Shown here: one piece after another, positions 1 through 7,914 of the stretch
How positions within the stretch are numbered: position 1 is the stretch's first letter
How the letters are laid out: each line of letters opens with the position of its first letter
Program-made: the position numbers and the translations under genes
The notes under the pieces: model-generated
Database searches by the model: none
Seen by the model: only the letters and a program-made list of their open reading frames with translations
Told to the model about the DNA's origin: nothing
Assembly: GCA_964418325.1 (NCBI GenBank)
Contig: CAYQLC010000003.1
Coordinates: forward strand, 1-64,000
Direction: 5' to 3'
DNA: 64,000 nt
Source: IMCC26077 sp964418325
GTDB lineage: Bacteria; Actinomycetota; Actinomycetes; Nanopelagicales; Nanopelagicaceae

Positions 1-821
1 ATTCCTTGAAGTCCTTGCTTACCAACTAAGTCACCAACGTTGTCCCATTTGTTGGTGAGTGAATTCCATACCAACAACGATCCATCTTGAACGATGATCC
101 ATGCGTCACCAGTGACTCCAATGATTCCCGCAGCATCAAATGCTGCACGAGTTGGGAATGAACCCTTTGTATTAAGAACTACTCCTTGCGCGCCTTGTGG
201 ACCCTGCGCTCCAACATCACCTTTCGGACCAGCTGGACCAGTTGCTCCCGTGAGACCCACTTCGCCTGGAGCGCCATCTTCCCCTGCAGGCCCTTGAGCT
301 CCAACATCGCCATTCTTACCCGGTGCGCCCGTTGGTCCAGTCAATCCAGTTAATGATGCAGTCGACTGAATCGTTCCATCGGGAAACTTAACTGCACGAG
401 CGAGAACTAAATAACCCTGGTCACCACTATTTCCAATTGTTATATCTTGATCGCTCACCAATGAATCAATTCCAGTGGCAGTAAATCGAACATTTCCGAT
501 ACGAAGTGAGTCAGTTCCATCGAGCAAGAGCGCTCCTGCATTGACAGTTAGACCAGCCTGCGTACCGGTCTCCTGATCTTGGATGTAGAGAGTTCCCGGT
601 CCGAGTTGGAGAGATTTCCAACGCATATCTTTTGTTCCCAGCGTGAATTTATTATCTGCAGAAGGCACAATATTGCCATTAGCTGACGCCTTACTGGAAA
701 TCAAGTGAGTTGTACCAGTCGCTTCCGTAATAACTATGGTCGAAGCTGCTGCTGCAATTAAAATTGCAATCGCACTTAGAGTTAATGAGGTTCTATTTCT
801 AGTCGTCAATTTATGATCCAA
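1..821 (-). CDS. Collagen-like, tail-fibre-like surface protein (3' end outside window)
   Basis: I translated this by hand; it runs off the left edge, so only 273 N-terminal residues are visible. A hydrophobic segment (about residues 12-33) suggests an anchor or signal. Residues 50-115 carry the NIVPSADN...LGT...RWKSL pattern familiar from viral tail-fibre and structural proteins. Residues 159-213 are Gly-X-Y collagen repeats, followed by a short tryptophan-containing module (about 218-266, ending NVGDLVGKQG) of the kind that separates collagen blocks in bacterial and phage fibres. The start is taken as TTG at 819-821, overlapping the stop of the upstream gene by 11 bases; TTG at 807-809 is an alternative. 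Translation is probably coupled to that gene. A surface fibre role is inferred; the true function is unknown. Confidence 0.75.
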   Translation of the reverse strand, partial: MDHKLTTRNRTSLTLSAIAILIAAAASTIVITEATGTTHLISSKASANGNIVPSADNKFTLGTKDMRWKSLQLGPGTLYIQDQETGTQAGLTVNAGALLLDGTDSLRIGNVRFTATGIDSLVSDQDITIGNSGDQGYLVLARAVKFPDGTIQSTASLTGLTGPTGAPGKNGDVGAQGPAGEDGAPGEVGLTGATGPAGPKGDVGAQGPQGAQGVVLNTKGSFPTRAAFDAAGIIGVTGDAWIIVQDGSLLVWNSLTNKWDNVGDLVGKQGLQG

Positions 822-1410
822 TCTTTGTGAGTTGGTCCCGGAGCGAAGCAATACTGATTGCTTGGCCCGGAATAGGGTCGTATATCTCTATTTGATAATT
901 GGTACTTGGTATTGCAACAAACACTCCGGTGGTACGAAGCTTCGGGTAGAAAACAACATTTCCATTTGAATTTCTAAAAGAGATGTTCTCTTTTTTTGAT
1001 GCTGCCGTTAGCGACTCCGAAAAAGCATTTGGTGAAAAGTAAGTACCAATAACTCGGGTGTCGGCAATCACTTTTTTATCTTTACTTTTCTGAGGCAAGT
1101 AAGTGAGAACAATTTGATTCTTTTTTGAACTATTGAGCGTATACAAAGTGTTGGTCATTGGACCTGTCCAATAGACAGTCAGACTCTCACTCGATACGAG
1201 CTTTTTTAGTTGAACCTCTGTCATCGCAACTTTGCCTTGCAAAGCGCTCATGCTCCAATCATTCTGACTGGTAGCGCCAACTTGGTAATTCCCGATCACC
1301 GCGGCAATGGCTACAACAGAAAGTGCTGCACCAATTAACTTCAGCGAACTTCTTTTACTACTGGTTTTTAAATTGCTTGGTGGAGATACATTTCTGACTT
1401 CGATACTCAT
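811..1410 (-). CDS. Hypothetical single-pass membrane/exported protein
   Basis: A 199-residue protein I do not recognise. It has a basic N-terminus (residues 1-22), one hydrophobic segment (about 24-46, LKLIGAALSVVAIAAVIG) and a Ser/Lys-rich soluble part that should lie outside the membrane. No cysteine motif or catalytic signature is visible. It overlaps the start of the collagen-like gene downstream, so the two are likely co-translated and the small protein may help display, anchor or export that fibre (inference). The ATG at 1408-1410 has a TATTCT box 6 nt upstream, which supports this start and a leaderless message. Confidence 0.7.
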   Translation of the reverse strand: MSIEVRNVSPPSNLKTSSKRSSLKLIGAALSVVAIAAVIGNYQVGATSQNDWSMSALQGKVAMTEVQLKKLVSSESLTVYWTGPMTNTLYTLNSSKKNQIVLTYLPQKSKDKKVIADTRVIGTYFSPNAFSESLTAASKKENISFRNSNGNVVFYPKLRTTGVFVAIPSTNYQIEIYDPIPGQAISIASLRDQLTKIGS

Positions 1411-1416
1411 TGCGAA

Positions 1417-1422
1417 AGAATA
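1417..1422 (-). promoter_or_regulatory. -10 box, leaderless start of the 811-1410 gene
   Basis: TATTCT on the minus strand, 6 nt before the ATG. The message should carry this gene and the collagen-like gene after it. Confidence 0.5.
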
Positions 1423-1485
1423 AAAATAACTACTTGCAGGAAGTTGACTTTTCCTTCACAAACAACGAGCAAGCGGAGCGGAGTG

Positions 1486-3288
1486 TCAGCGTTTTTCTGG
1501 TTGCACTCGAAGCGCAGTTAGCGCCCACAAAATGGCAATGACGTCAATTCCCTCCTGAATGAGCGCACCCTGACTGGCGTTCATAAATCCAAAAGCCCCA
1601 GCGAACATGGCAATTACCGATAGCCCCATACCAATAGAGACAGCCTCCGTCGCCTTTCGCATGGAATTCTTCGCAATACCAATCGCGACCGCAAGACGAT
1701 CAATCGAGTCCTCAACAATAACTACGTCAGCGGCTTGACTAGCGGCAGATGCTCCACGTGCACCCATCGCAACTCCTACATCCGCAAGTGCTAACGCTGG
1801 TGCATCGTTAATGCCATCACCTACTAGCACTACTACGCCGTGATCTTTCTGCATGTATTGAGAGGTAATCTCCAGTTTGCGTTGCGGAGTGAGTTCTGAA
1901 TGCACATTGGCTATTCCAATTTCAGCCGCTACTTTTTCAGCGGTCAATTTTTTATCTCCAGTGAGCATGGCTATCTCTAACACTCCTGCCTCGGCAAGAT
2001 TTCTAAGTAGCTGTCGCGACTCACTACGAATGGGGTCGGCCATGCCAATGATTCCAATGAGCTGCTCATCTCGATAAACCCCCACTTGTAATTCATCATG
2101 CATGCGCCGCCAGGGAGGAGCCTGGCTAGTCATCTGTCCCACTGAAATATGCGCACCGCCAACATTCCCATTCATCGAGTGACCGAGTTTTTCGTGGAGA
2201 TTAATCACGGGCAAGAGTTCTATGCGCCGATCTTTCGCACCGTTGACCAACGACTGCGCAACTGAATGACTGCTGTATTGGTCAATAGATGCGGCAAGTT
2301 GCAGTACTTGGTGTGGAGTGAATCCTGGGGCAGCATCAATCGAGTTGATCTCTGGACCCCCGTAGGTCAACGTCCCAGTCTTATCTAGGAGCACTACCCG
2401 GGTTTTTGCCAGCGCTTCTAAAGTCGCTCCACTCTTAATGATTGCTCCATGTTTTGCCGTTCGCGATAGACCCGAGACGACAGCGATAGGAACAGCAAGA
2501 ATCAATGGGCATGGGGTTGCGGCTACGAGAACGGCGACAGCGCGCGAAAAGTCTCCCGTGAGAACCCATGCTCCTCCAGCCACACTAAGTGCAAAGGGCA
2601 CAAATCTCATTGCCCACTTATTTGCCAAGCGAATACTTGGAGCGCTCTTTTTCTGTGCTTCGCGAACCAGTGCAATGATTCCTGCATAGGTACTGTTGGC
2701 AGCGGTATTTACCGTTTCAATAGTAAATGGCGTACCCGCATTAACGATTCCACTAGAAAGTAGTGCGCCTGCGCCGCGACGTTGTGGAAGTGGTTCTCCC
2801 GTAAGCGCCGACTCATCAATCACAGCATCGCTAAGAAGAAGTCCATCTACGGCAAGAATTTCACCAGTTCGCACAAGAATCTGATCCTTAATCGCAATAT
2901 CCTCTACATCAATCTCTTGAAGCGAGCCATCTGATAAAACTTTTCTCGTCTTCCTCGGAATTCGCTCAAGAAGTGAAGACAGCTCGCGTTCTGCCTGTCC
3001 CTGAGCCCAACTTTCAAGTAGTCGCCCAGTAGCCAACATCAAAGAGATAATTGCCATAGCGAAAAACTCAGACGTAATGAGAGTTCCTAGCAATGAGAAA
3101 ATTGCCAGTACGTCTGAACCCATCGAATTCATCGTAAAGTCATCAATTAACCATTTAATAGAAATTGCCAGTCCAATAAAACCGACGGCCACCCACGCTG
3201 GCCGGGTAAAGAAACCGAGAAGCGTGCCGAGTAAAGCTGATAGAAAGAGCGCCTGGTGGAAGCGTTTGCTCACAAGAAGCGAGTTCAT
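1486..3288 (-). CDS. Heavy-metal translocating P1B-type ATPase
   Basis: A 600-residue metal-exporting ATPase. Visible parts: four N-terminal membrane segments (about 10-95), actuator-domain TGE (163-165), the in-membrane motif TPCP (258-261), the phosphorylation site DKTGT (302-306) and the hinge GDGINDAP. There is no N-terminal metal-binding domain, so the protein starts directly with membrane segments and is short for the family. TPCP differs from the CPC of copper and zinc pumps and is the motif described for P1B-5 type (nickel/iron) pumps, so the substrate is open. The usual SEHP motif reads SSHS (339-342), with Ser replacing Pro. It is divergent from the RNase gene at 3330. Confidence 0.93.
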   Translation of the reverse strand: MNSLLVSKRFHQALFLSALLGTLLGFFTRPAWVAVGFIGLAISIKWLIDDFTMNSMGSDVLAIFSLLGTLITSEFFAMAIISLMLATGRLLESWAQGQAERELSSLLERIPRKTRKVLSDGSLQEIDVEDIAIKDQILVRTGEILAVDGLLLSDAVIDESALTGEPLPQRRGAGALLSSGIVNAGTPFTIETVNTAANSTYAGIIALVREAQKKSAPSIRLANKWAMRFVPFALSVAGGAWVLTGDFSRAVAVLVAATPCPLILAVPIAVVSGLSRTAKHGAIIKSGATLEALAKTRVVLLDKTGTLTYGGPEINSIDAAPGFTPHQVLQLAASIDQYSSHSVAQSLVNGAKDRRIELLPVINLHEKLGHSMNGNVGGAHISVGQMTSQAPPWRRMHDELQVGVYRDEQLIGIIGMADPIRSESRQLLRNLAEAGVLEIAMLTGDKKLTAEKVAAEIGIANVHSELTPQRKLEITSQYMQKDHGVVVLVGDGINDAPALALADVGVAMGARGASAASQAADVVIVEDSIDRLAVAIGIAKNSMRKATEAVSIGMGLSVIAMFAGAFGFMNASQGALIQEGIDVIAILWALTALRVQPEKR

Positions 3289-3294
3289 ATGGCT

Positions 3295-3300
3295 AGGTTA
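3295..3300 (-). promoter_or_regulatory. -10 box, leaderless start of the P-type ATPase
   Basis: TAACCT on the minus strand, 6 nt before the ATG at 3288. It lies only 17 bases from the -10 box of the divergent RNase gene. Confidence 0.45.
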
Positions 3301-3316
3301 CTTGTCAATCGATGAG

Positions 3317-3322
3317 TAGTCT
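3317..3322 (+). promoter_or_regulatory. -10 box deciding the RNase start at 3330
   Basis: TAGTCT, 7 nt before the ATG at 3330. Because it sits inside the first codons of the longer reading (ATG 3312), the downstream ATG is the better start. Confidence 0.4.
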
Positions 3323-3329
3323 GCAGCGT

Positions 3330-4718
3330 ATGGACTCCCCCGCCATCACATTTCTTGGCGCCACCGAGACGGTCACCGGAAGCAGGTTCTTACTCTCGGC
3401 AGGTGATGAGCGAATCCTCATCGATTGTGGTCTTTATCAGGGAAGTAAAGAAATTCAAGCTCGAAATCGTGAGCCGTTTCCCGTAGATCCGAAAACAATC
3501 TCTGCCATTGTCCTTACTCACGCGCACCTGGATCACTCTGGATATGTTCCTCTGCTTGTGCGTCAAGGATTCTCTGGGAAAGTCATCACTACTAAATTCA
3601 CCGAGCCGTTGCTGGCGGTGGTACTTCGTGATTCCGCGAAATTACAAGAAGAGGATGCTTTTTTTGCCGCTAAAAAGGGATATAGCAAGCATAAGCAACC
3701 AGAACCGCTCTACCGTATAGAGGATGTTGAAGCAGCGCTCACTCATGTTGCAACTTTTCCGTATCGACAACAATTCAAAATCGGCTCCCATTTCATCGGA
3801 ACGTTCTACCCATCAGGTCACATCCTTGGTTCTGCCTTCTTAGTCGTTTCAGTAGGTGATAAAAACATTCTTTTCACAAGTGACATGGGGCGAAGTAATC
3901 ACCCCTTGCTCTCACCTCCAGATGATCCGCCCGAAATGGACTTTGATGCAATCGTCACCGAATCCACTTACGGCGACCGCATCCACGAATCAATTTCTGG
4001 TGAATTTGCACGCGAGATCAACGCCGCAATCTCCCGAGGTGGCTCAGTTGTTATCCCTGCCTTCGCCATAGATCGGACCGAAGTTATCTTGATGGCGCTC
4101 AGATCATTAATTGATGCAAAAGAAATCCCAGCCGTGCCAATCTATGTTGACTCACCAATGGCAGTTGCCGCTCTGACGGAATACCGCAGAGCAGTGCGAG
4201 AGGAACATCCAGGAATCCGCGCAGGAATCACTCGTCAGTGGTCGAATCAGGATCCTTTTGATCCGGGGACTCTCACCAACGTCACCACTACTGAGCACTC
4301 AAAATCGCTCAACCAAATCGAAGAGCCACACATCATTATTTCGGCGAGCGGGATGGCCACTGGGGGTCGAGTAGTTCATCACCTGAAACGGATATTGCCC
4401 GATGAGAGGAATACCGTTTTACTCGTCGGATACCAAGCCCAAGGCAGCCGCGGTCGCGCTCTAGAGGATGGAGCGCCTCGTATCAAGATTCATGGTGAGT
4501 GGGTCAATGTACGCGCGCATATTGCGAAGATTGAGAGCTTCTCAGTACACGCAGATAGCGCAGAACTTCTTGGATGGCTTGGTAAGTGCAAACGACCATC
4601 AAAGATATTTGTGATTCATGGAGAGCAATCTGCTCAAGAAACCTTTCGAGAAAAAATAAGCTCAACACTTGGGTGGAATGCGATTGTTCCTCAAATTAAT
4701 GAGAGATTTGAAATTTAA
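3330..4718 (+). CDS. Metallo-beta-lactamase/beta-CASP ribonuclease (YsuA/TTHA0252-like)
   Basis: A CPSF73-type RNA-processing nuclease of 462 residues. The zinc motif HAHLDHSG begins about residue 64 from this start, the second metal motif is in FTSDMGR, and the beta-CASP motifs DSPMA and SASGMATGGRVVHH follow. The C-terminal RMMBL segment contains FSVHAD and VIHGEQ. Family members cut RNA in cytosolic decay or maturation; this one lacks the C-terminal region of RNase J and is nearer the stand-alone Thermus enzyme. An ATG at 3312 would add six residues, but the TAGTCT box favours 3330. The gene ends two bases from the convergent collagen-like gene. Confidence 0.93.
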   Translation: MDSPAITFLGATETVTGSRFLLSAGDERILIDCGLYQGSKEIQARNREPFPVDPKTISAIVLTHAHLDHSGYVPLLVRQGFSGKVITTKFTEPLLAVVLRDSAKLQEEDAFFAAKKGYSKHKQPEPLYRIEDVEAALTHVATFPYRQQFKIGSHFIGTFYPSGHILGSAFLVVSVGDKNILFTSDMGRSNHPLLSPPDDPPEMDFDAIVTESTYGDRIHESISGEFAREINAAISRGGSVVIPAFAIDRTEVILMALRSLIDAKEIPAVPIYVDSPMAVAALTEYRRAVREEHPGIRAGITRQWSNQDPFDPGTLTNVTTTEHSKSLNQIEEPHIIISASGMATGGRVVHHLKRILPDERNTVLLVGYQAQGSRGRALEDGAPRIKIHGEWVNVRAHIAKIESFSVHADSAELLGWLGKCKRPSKIFVIHGEQSAQETFREKISSTLGWNAIVPQINERFEI

Positions 4719-4719
4719 A

Positions 4720-5773
4720 TCAACCTACCTGATTTATAGTCACAATTAACGATGGAATTGCAGGACGAACTGGAGCAATTGCCTCGCCAGAATAAGAGAT
4801 TCGGACAGTGGCATCGGTGGAAAACCACATCAATTGCACAAAGTCATTTGCATTCAAGTCAATCATAAAATTCCAGGCTGCTACATATTTGTCATCTTTA
4901 CGTTGGAAGGTGAATTGAGTATTACTATCTGGAACATCGTTGCCATTTACACGCAACCAAATTTCAGCAGTTGCTGCCTCATTGGCGGTGTGAAACATCT
5001 GAGCCGAGAAAGCGATGTTGTAAGTACCAGAGACTTCAACTTTAACCTTGCTGCCATCAACGACTGATACTTGGCGCTGAGAAACTACCGAGTTAAGTCG
5101 CATCGCAATCGGTTGACCAGGAGTTGTATTCGTTTGATTTGTAGTATCCAAATACGATCCATAAATTCCCTGCAATAAACCGGGTGCGCCAGTCGCACCA
5201 GTTGGACCAGTTGCACCTGTTGCNNNNNNNNNNNNNNNNNNNNNNNNNNNNNNNNNNNNNNNNNNNNNNNNNNNNNNNNNNNNNNNNNNNNNNNNNNNNN
5301 NNNNNNNNNNNNNNNNNNNNNNNAGTTGCTCCGGTTGGGCCTGTTGCTCCAGTTGCTCCGGTTGGGCCTGTTGCTCCGATTGGGCCAACAGGTCCTACCG
5401 GTCCAGTCTCACCACTCGCGCCTTGATCACCTTTAGCTCCTGCAGGGCCTCGAGGGCCCGTTTTGCCAGTTGGACCTAACGGACCGACTGGACCGACTGA
5501 GCCAACGCGACCTCTCGCACCCCGAGCTCCAGGTTCGCCCGCTGCACCTTGAGCACCAGTGGGACCAACTGGTCCTGCAGGACCAGTCAGACCAATCATT
5601 GAACGAGGGTCAAACTCCTCATTCTTACCACTTGAACCAAGATGCAAACTCTCGCTTATTGCTGTTGGAACCCACGACACATTATGAGTCGCGGAGGAAA
5701 TTGTGAGAATAAAAAAAAGAATTGAGAGTGTTATTCCAATGCCTAGCGCAATTCTTCGGAGAAATTTGCGCAT
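4720..5773 (-). CDS. Collagen-like protein with C1q/TNF-like C-terminal domain, split by assembly gap
   Basis: One gene read in two parts because 100 N (5224-5323) break the frame. The N-terminal part has an uncleaved-looking membrane segment (about residues 5-27), then Gly-X-Y repeats from about residue 59, rich in GPTGAT units. After the gap come more repeats and a C-terminal domain of about 135 residues predicted as an all-beta jelly roll, resembling the C1q/TNF-like heads of bacterial collagen proteins such as BclA. The expected product is a trimeric surface stalk with a globular head. The size of the repeat is unknown because of the gap. The gap shifts the frame, which suggests its length is arbitrary rather than the gene being broken. 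Confidence 0.85.
5224..5323. other. Assembly gap (100 N)
   Basis: Exactly 100 N, the customary placeholder for a gap of unknown size. It lies in the collagen repeat, directly next to perfect 27-base tandem copies, so unresolved repeats are the likely cause. Confidence 0.98.
5324..5377 (-). repeat. Perfect 27-base tandem repeat, two copies
   Basis: Bases 5324-5350 and 5351-5377 are identical. On the minus strand each copy encodes GATGPTGAT. A degenerate copy follows. More copies probably fill the adjacent gap. Confidence 0.9.
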
Positions 5774-5779
5774 CTGATT

Positions 5780-5785
5780 ACTCTA
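5780..5785 (-). promoter_or_regulatory. -10 box, leaderless start of the second collagen-like gene
   Basis: TAGAGT on the minus strand, 6 nt before the ATG at 5773. Confidence 0.5.
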
Positions 5786-5841
5786 CAACTTGAGCAATTT
5801 AGAGTCTATACAACGTGAATTGTTAGTGAGAGAATTATGAA

Positions 5842-6300
5842 GTGGATACACATACTGCACAAGTAAACGAGATACGCGCAGCACATATGTTCCATTTGCG
5901 TGGAACTGCAGTAATGGTTTTCATCATCTACTGGGCAGTGATTTTCACCTACACAGATTTCTTCTGGTTCCAACCATGGGAGAGTTCTGAGGTCGTTCGA
6001 CAGGTAAGTCTCTGGCTCTGTCTCATCGGTTGGATAGTTGCTTCGATAGGAACGCCCCTCGCGCTCTTTGCAATTGCTTCAGGAACGCGCAAAGCGCTCA
6101 ACTTCGTTCCATTGACCGCCCTGTGGTGGCCAGTCTCTGTCTTGATTTCTCAGGTGGTCGTCTTTGCCGAGACTGGCGAGAGTTACCTTGGCTATCTCTT
6201 TATTTACCCCATCTTTATTCTCACCGATATTGCCATCCCAATTTTCCTACTTATCAAATGGAGCCGCATCAAGGAATACCTGGTTCTGCAGGGCACTTAG
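5842..6300 (+). CDS. Hypothetical four-helix membrane protein
   Basis: A 152-residue integral membrane protein I cannot place in a family. Four hydrophobic segments are visible (about 21-41, 54-78, 88-108 and 119-138), linked by short aromatic-rich loops. The start is GTG at 5842; no good Shine-Dalgarno or leaderless box is present, and ATG 5887 in the same frame is a possible shorter start. It stands alone between the divergent collagen-like gene and trhO, whose own promoter lies just after the stop. Confidence 0.7.
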   Translation: MDTHTAQVNEIRAAHMFHLRGTAVMVFIIYWAVIFTYTDFFWFQPWESSEVVRQVSLWLCLIGWIVASIGTPLALFAIASGTRKALNFVPLTALWWPVSVLISQVVVFAETGESYLGYLFIYPIFILTDIAIPIFLLIKWSRIKEYLVLQGT

Positions 6301-6320
6301 TCCGCGATTCTGCAGTTTGT

Positions 6321-6326
6321 TACGAT
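6321..6326 (+). promoter_or_regulatory. -10 box, leaderless start of trhO
   Basis: TACGAT, 7 nt before the GTG at 6334. It supports GTG as the first codon. Confidence 0.5.
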
Positions 6327-6333
6327 TGGCAAC

Positions 6334-7242
6334 GTGGGTATCAAAAAGGTCATTCTCTACTACGGGTTTGCACCCGTCACTGATCCTTATGCTGTGAAGC
6401 TCTGGCAATTAGCGCTCTGTGAATCACTCAATCTCAAAGGTCGCATTCTCATCTCACCACATGGAATTAACGGCACTCTCGGCGGAGATATGCAGGACCT
6501 CAAGAAGTATGTAAAGACCACTCGACAATTTCCGGGTTTCAAAAAGATCGACTTCAAGTGGTCGAATGGAACCGGCAATGACTTCCCCCGACTAAAAGTT
6601 ACGGTCAAGAAAGAGCTCGTCTCCTTCGGGCACCCTGATGAGATTCAAGTGGACGTCAATGGCGTGATTAATGGTGGCGTACACCTCAAACCGAAAGATG
6701 TTCATAAATTGGTAGAAGAACGTGGCGATGAAGTCGTCTTCTTTGATGGGCGCAATGCTTTTGAAGCCAAGATTGGTAAATTTAAGAATGCAGTAGTTCC
6801 AGATACGGTCACCTCACACGATTTCGTGAAAGAGATTGAAAGTGGCAAATACGATCACCTCAAGTCAAATCCCATAGTTACCTACTGCACCGGTGGTATT
6901 CGCTGCGAGATACTCTCGGCAGTTATGAAGAATCGAGGATTCCAAGAGGTTTACCAAATCGAAGGTGGCATCGTCCGCTATGGGGACAAATATAAGGACT
7001 CTGGGTTTTGGGAAGGCTCTCTCTATACATTCGACAATCGAATGACTATTGATTTCAGCAAAGAGGCCAAAGTTATTGGCCAGTGCGAGAAGTGCCAATC
7101 ACCGACCAAGGATTTCTACAACTGCGCCGAATCAATCTGCAATGAGTTAATTCTGCTCTGTGATCCTTGTAGTGCCGCTGGTGAGAACCTACGGTGTACC
7201 CATTCCTCCGTGCGGAGCAATCGAAAGGAACTCATAGGGTAA
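6334..7242 (+). CDS. trhO: tRNA uridine(34) hydroxylase, rhodanese-like
   Basis: TrhO (YceA family) uses O2 to make 5-hydroxyuridine at position 34 of tRNAs, the first step to the wobble modification cmo5U/mo5U. The 302 residues show the family layout: an N-terminal domain with the SPHGINGTLGG signature (41-51), a rhodanese domain with the active-site loop YCTGGIRCE (Cys185), and a C-terminal cysteine-rich region (CEKC ... CDPC) that may bind zinc. The reading starts at GTG with a leaderless-type box. Its TAA overlaps the ATG of the Rieske gene (TAATG), so the two are coupled. Confidence 0.93.
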   Translation: MGIKKVILYYGFAPVTDPYAVKLWQLALCESLNLKGRILISPHGINGTLGGDMQDLKKYVKTTRQFPGFKKIDFKWSNGTGNDFPRLKVTVKKELVSFGHPDEIQVDVNGVINGGVHLKPKDVHKLVEERGDEVVFFDGRNAFEAKIGKFKNAVVPDTVTSHDFVKEIESGKYDHLKSNPIVTYCTGGIRCEILSAVMKNRGFQEVYQIEGGIVRYGDKYKDSGFWEGSLYTFDNRMTIDFSKEAKVIGQCEKCQSPTKDFYNCAESICNELILLCDPCSAAGENLRCTHSSVRSNRKELIG

Positions 7243-7907
7243 TGAACAGACCAACTAATGAATCTGGTAACGGCGGTCGCCGAAAATTCATCACCATCGT
7301 GGCGGGAGTTGCTTCAGCACTTTTTCTCGGTGAACGAGCGATGGCTGCGAAGAAGCCAGTAGCAAAGAAATCCACCAAGAAAAGCCCAAAGAAGCCTCCA
7401 AAGAAGCCGGTGAAAAAAGCTCCTGCAAAGCCCATCGCAAAATCCACTCCTACTCCGAGTTCCTCTCCTGCGCCAAGCGCCTCTGCGACACCTACTGCAG
7501 CGCCCTCCCCTTCAGCTTCAGTTTCAGCCTCGCCAGCACCAACGACTAGTTCTTCCCCAGCAGTCGCCACACCGCCTGCCGATGCAAAAGCACTGACGGT
7601 TGCCGGGAGAAATCTCACCACTGCAGAGCTTGCTATTGGCGCGACTACGGCTGCCACATTTTCAAAAAATGGACGTACAACTGCCGTATTGGTGACACGT
7701 TTAGATGAAAGAAAATTTGTAGCGTTGCGACCAGTGTGCACTCATGCCGGAGGTCCAGTAGAACTATCTGGAGGTTCGCTTGTCTGCCTCTGGCACAATT
7801 CCCGCTTTAATCAAAGGACCGGGGAAGTCACTAGCGGCCCCGCTGATTCGCCGCTACCCCAAGAAAACGTCTCACTCATCGGGGATGTTGTCTACTACGT
7901 TCCTTAA
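7242..7907 (+). CDS. Tat-exported Rieske [2Fe-2S] protein with Lys/Pro and Ser/Ala/Pro linkers
   Basis: A 221-residue exported iron-sulfur protein. Residues 13-14 are the twin arginines of a Tat signal (GGRRKFITIV), with a likely cleavage near residue 35. Residues 36-68 are a Lys/Pro/Ala-rich stretch like a histone H1 tail; residues 69-113 are Ser/Pro/Ala/Thr-rich, as in cell-wall spacers. The C-terminal 105 residues are a Rieske domain with Cys166-x-His168 and Cys182-x2-His185. No membrane helix other than the signal is seen, so it is a free or wall-associated electron carrier, not the bc1 subunit. The ATG follows a GAAAGGAAC ribosome site and overlaps the trhO stop; a longer reading from 7194 is unlikely. 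Confidence 0.9.
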   Translation: MNRPTNESGNGGRRKFITIVAGVASALFLGERAMAAKKPVAKKSTKKSPKKPPKKPVKKAPAKPIAKSTPTPSSSPAPSASATPTAAPSPSASVSASPAPTTSSSPAVATPPADAKALTVAGRNLTTAELAIGATTAATFSKNGRTTAVLVTRLDERKFVALRPVCTHAGGPVELSGGSLVCLWHNSRFNQRTGEVTSGPADSPLPQENVSLIGDVVYYVP

Positions 7908-7914
7908 TGAACTT

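Noticed and set aside
1..821. Prophage tail region
   Set aside because: No integrase, capsid, portal or terminase genes nearby; the protein has a membrane anchor and lies among chromosomal genes.
5093..5388. Two separate collagen-like genes around the gap
   Set aside because: The frame change is exactly at the N-run; the two halves complement each other as one protein.
7232..7741. Open frame antisense to the Rieske gene
   Set aside because: Its Ala/Gly/Glu/Phe-rich sequence mirrors the low-complexity Lys/Pro and Ser/Pro codons on the other strand.
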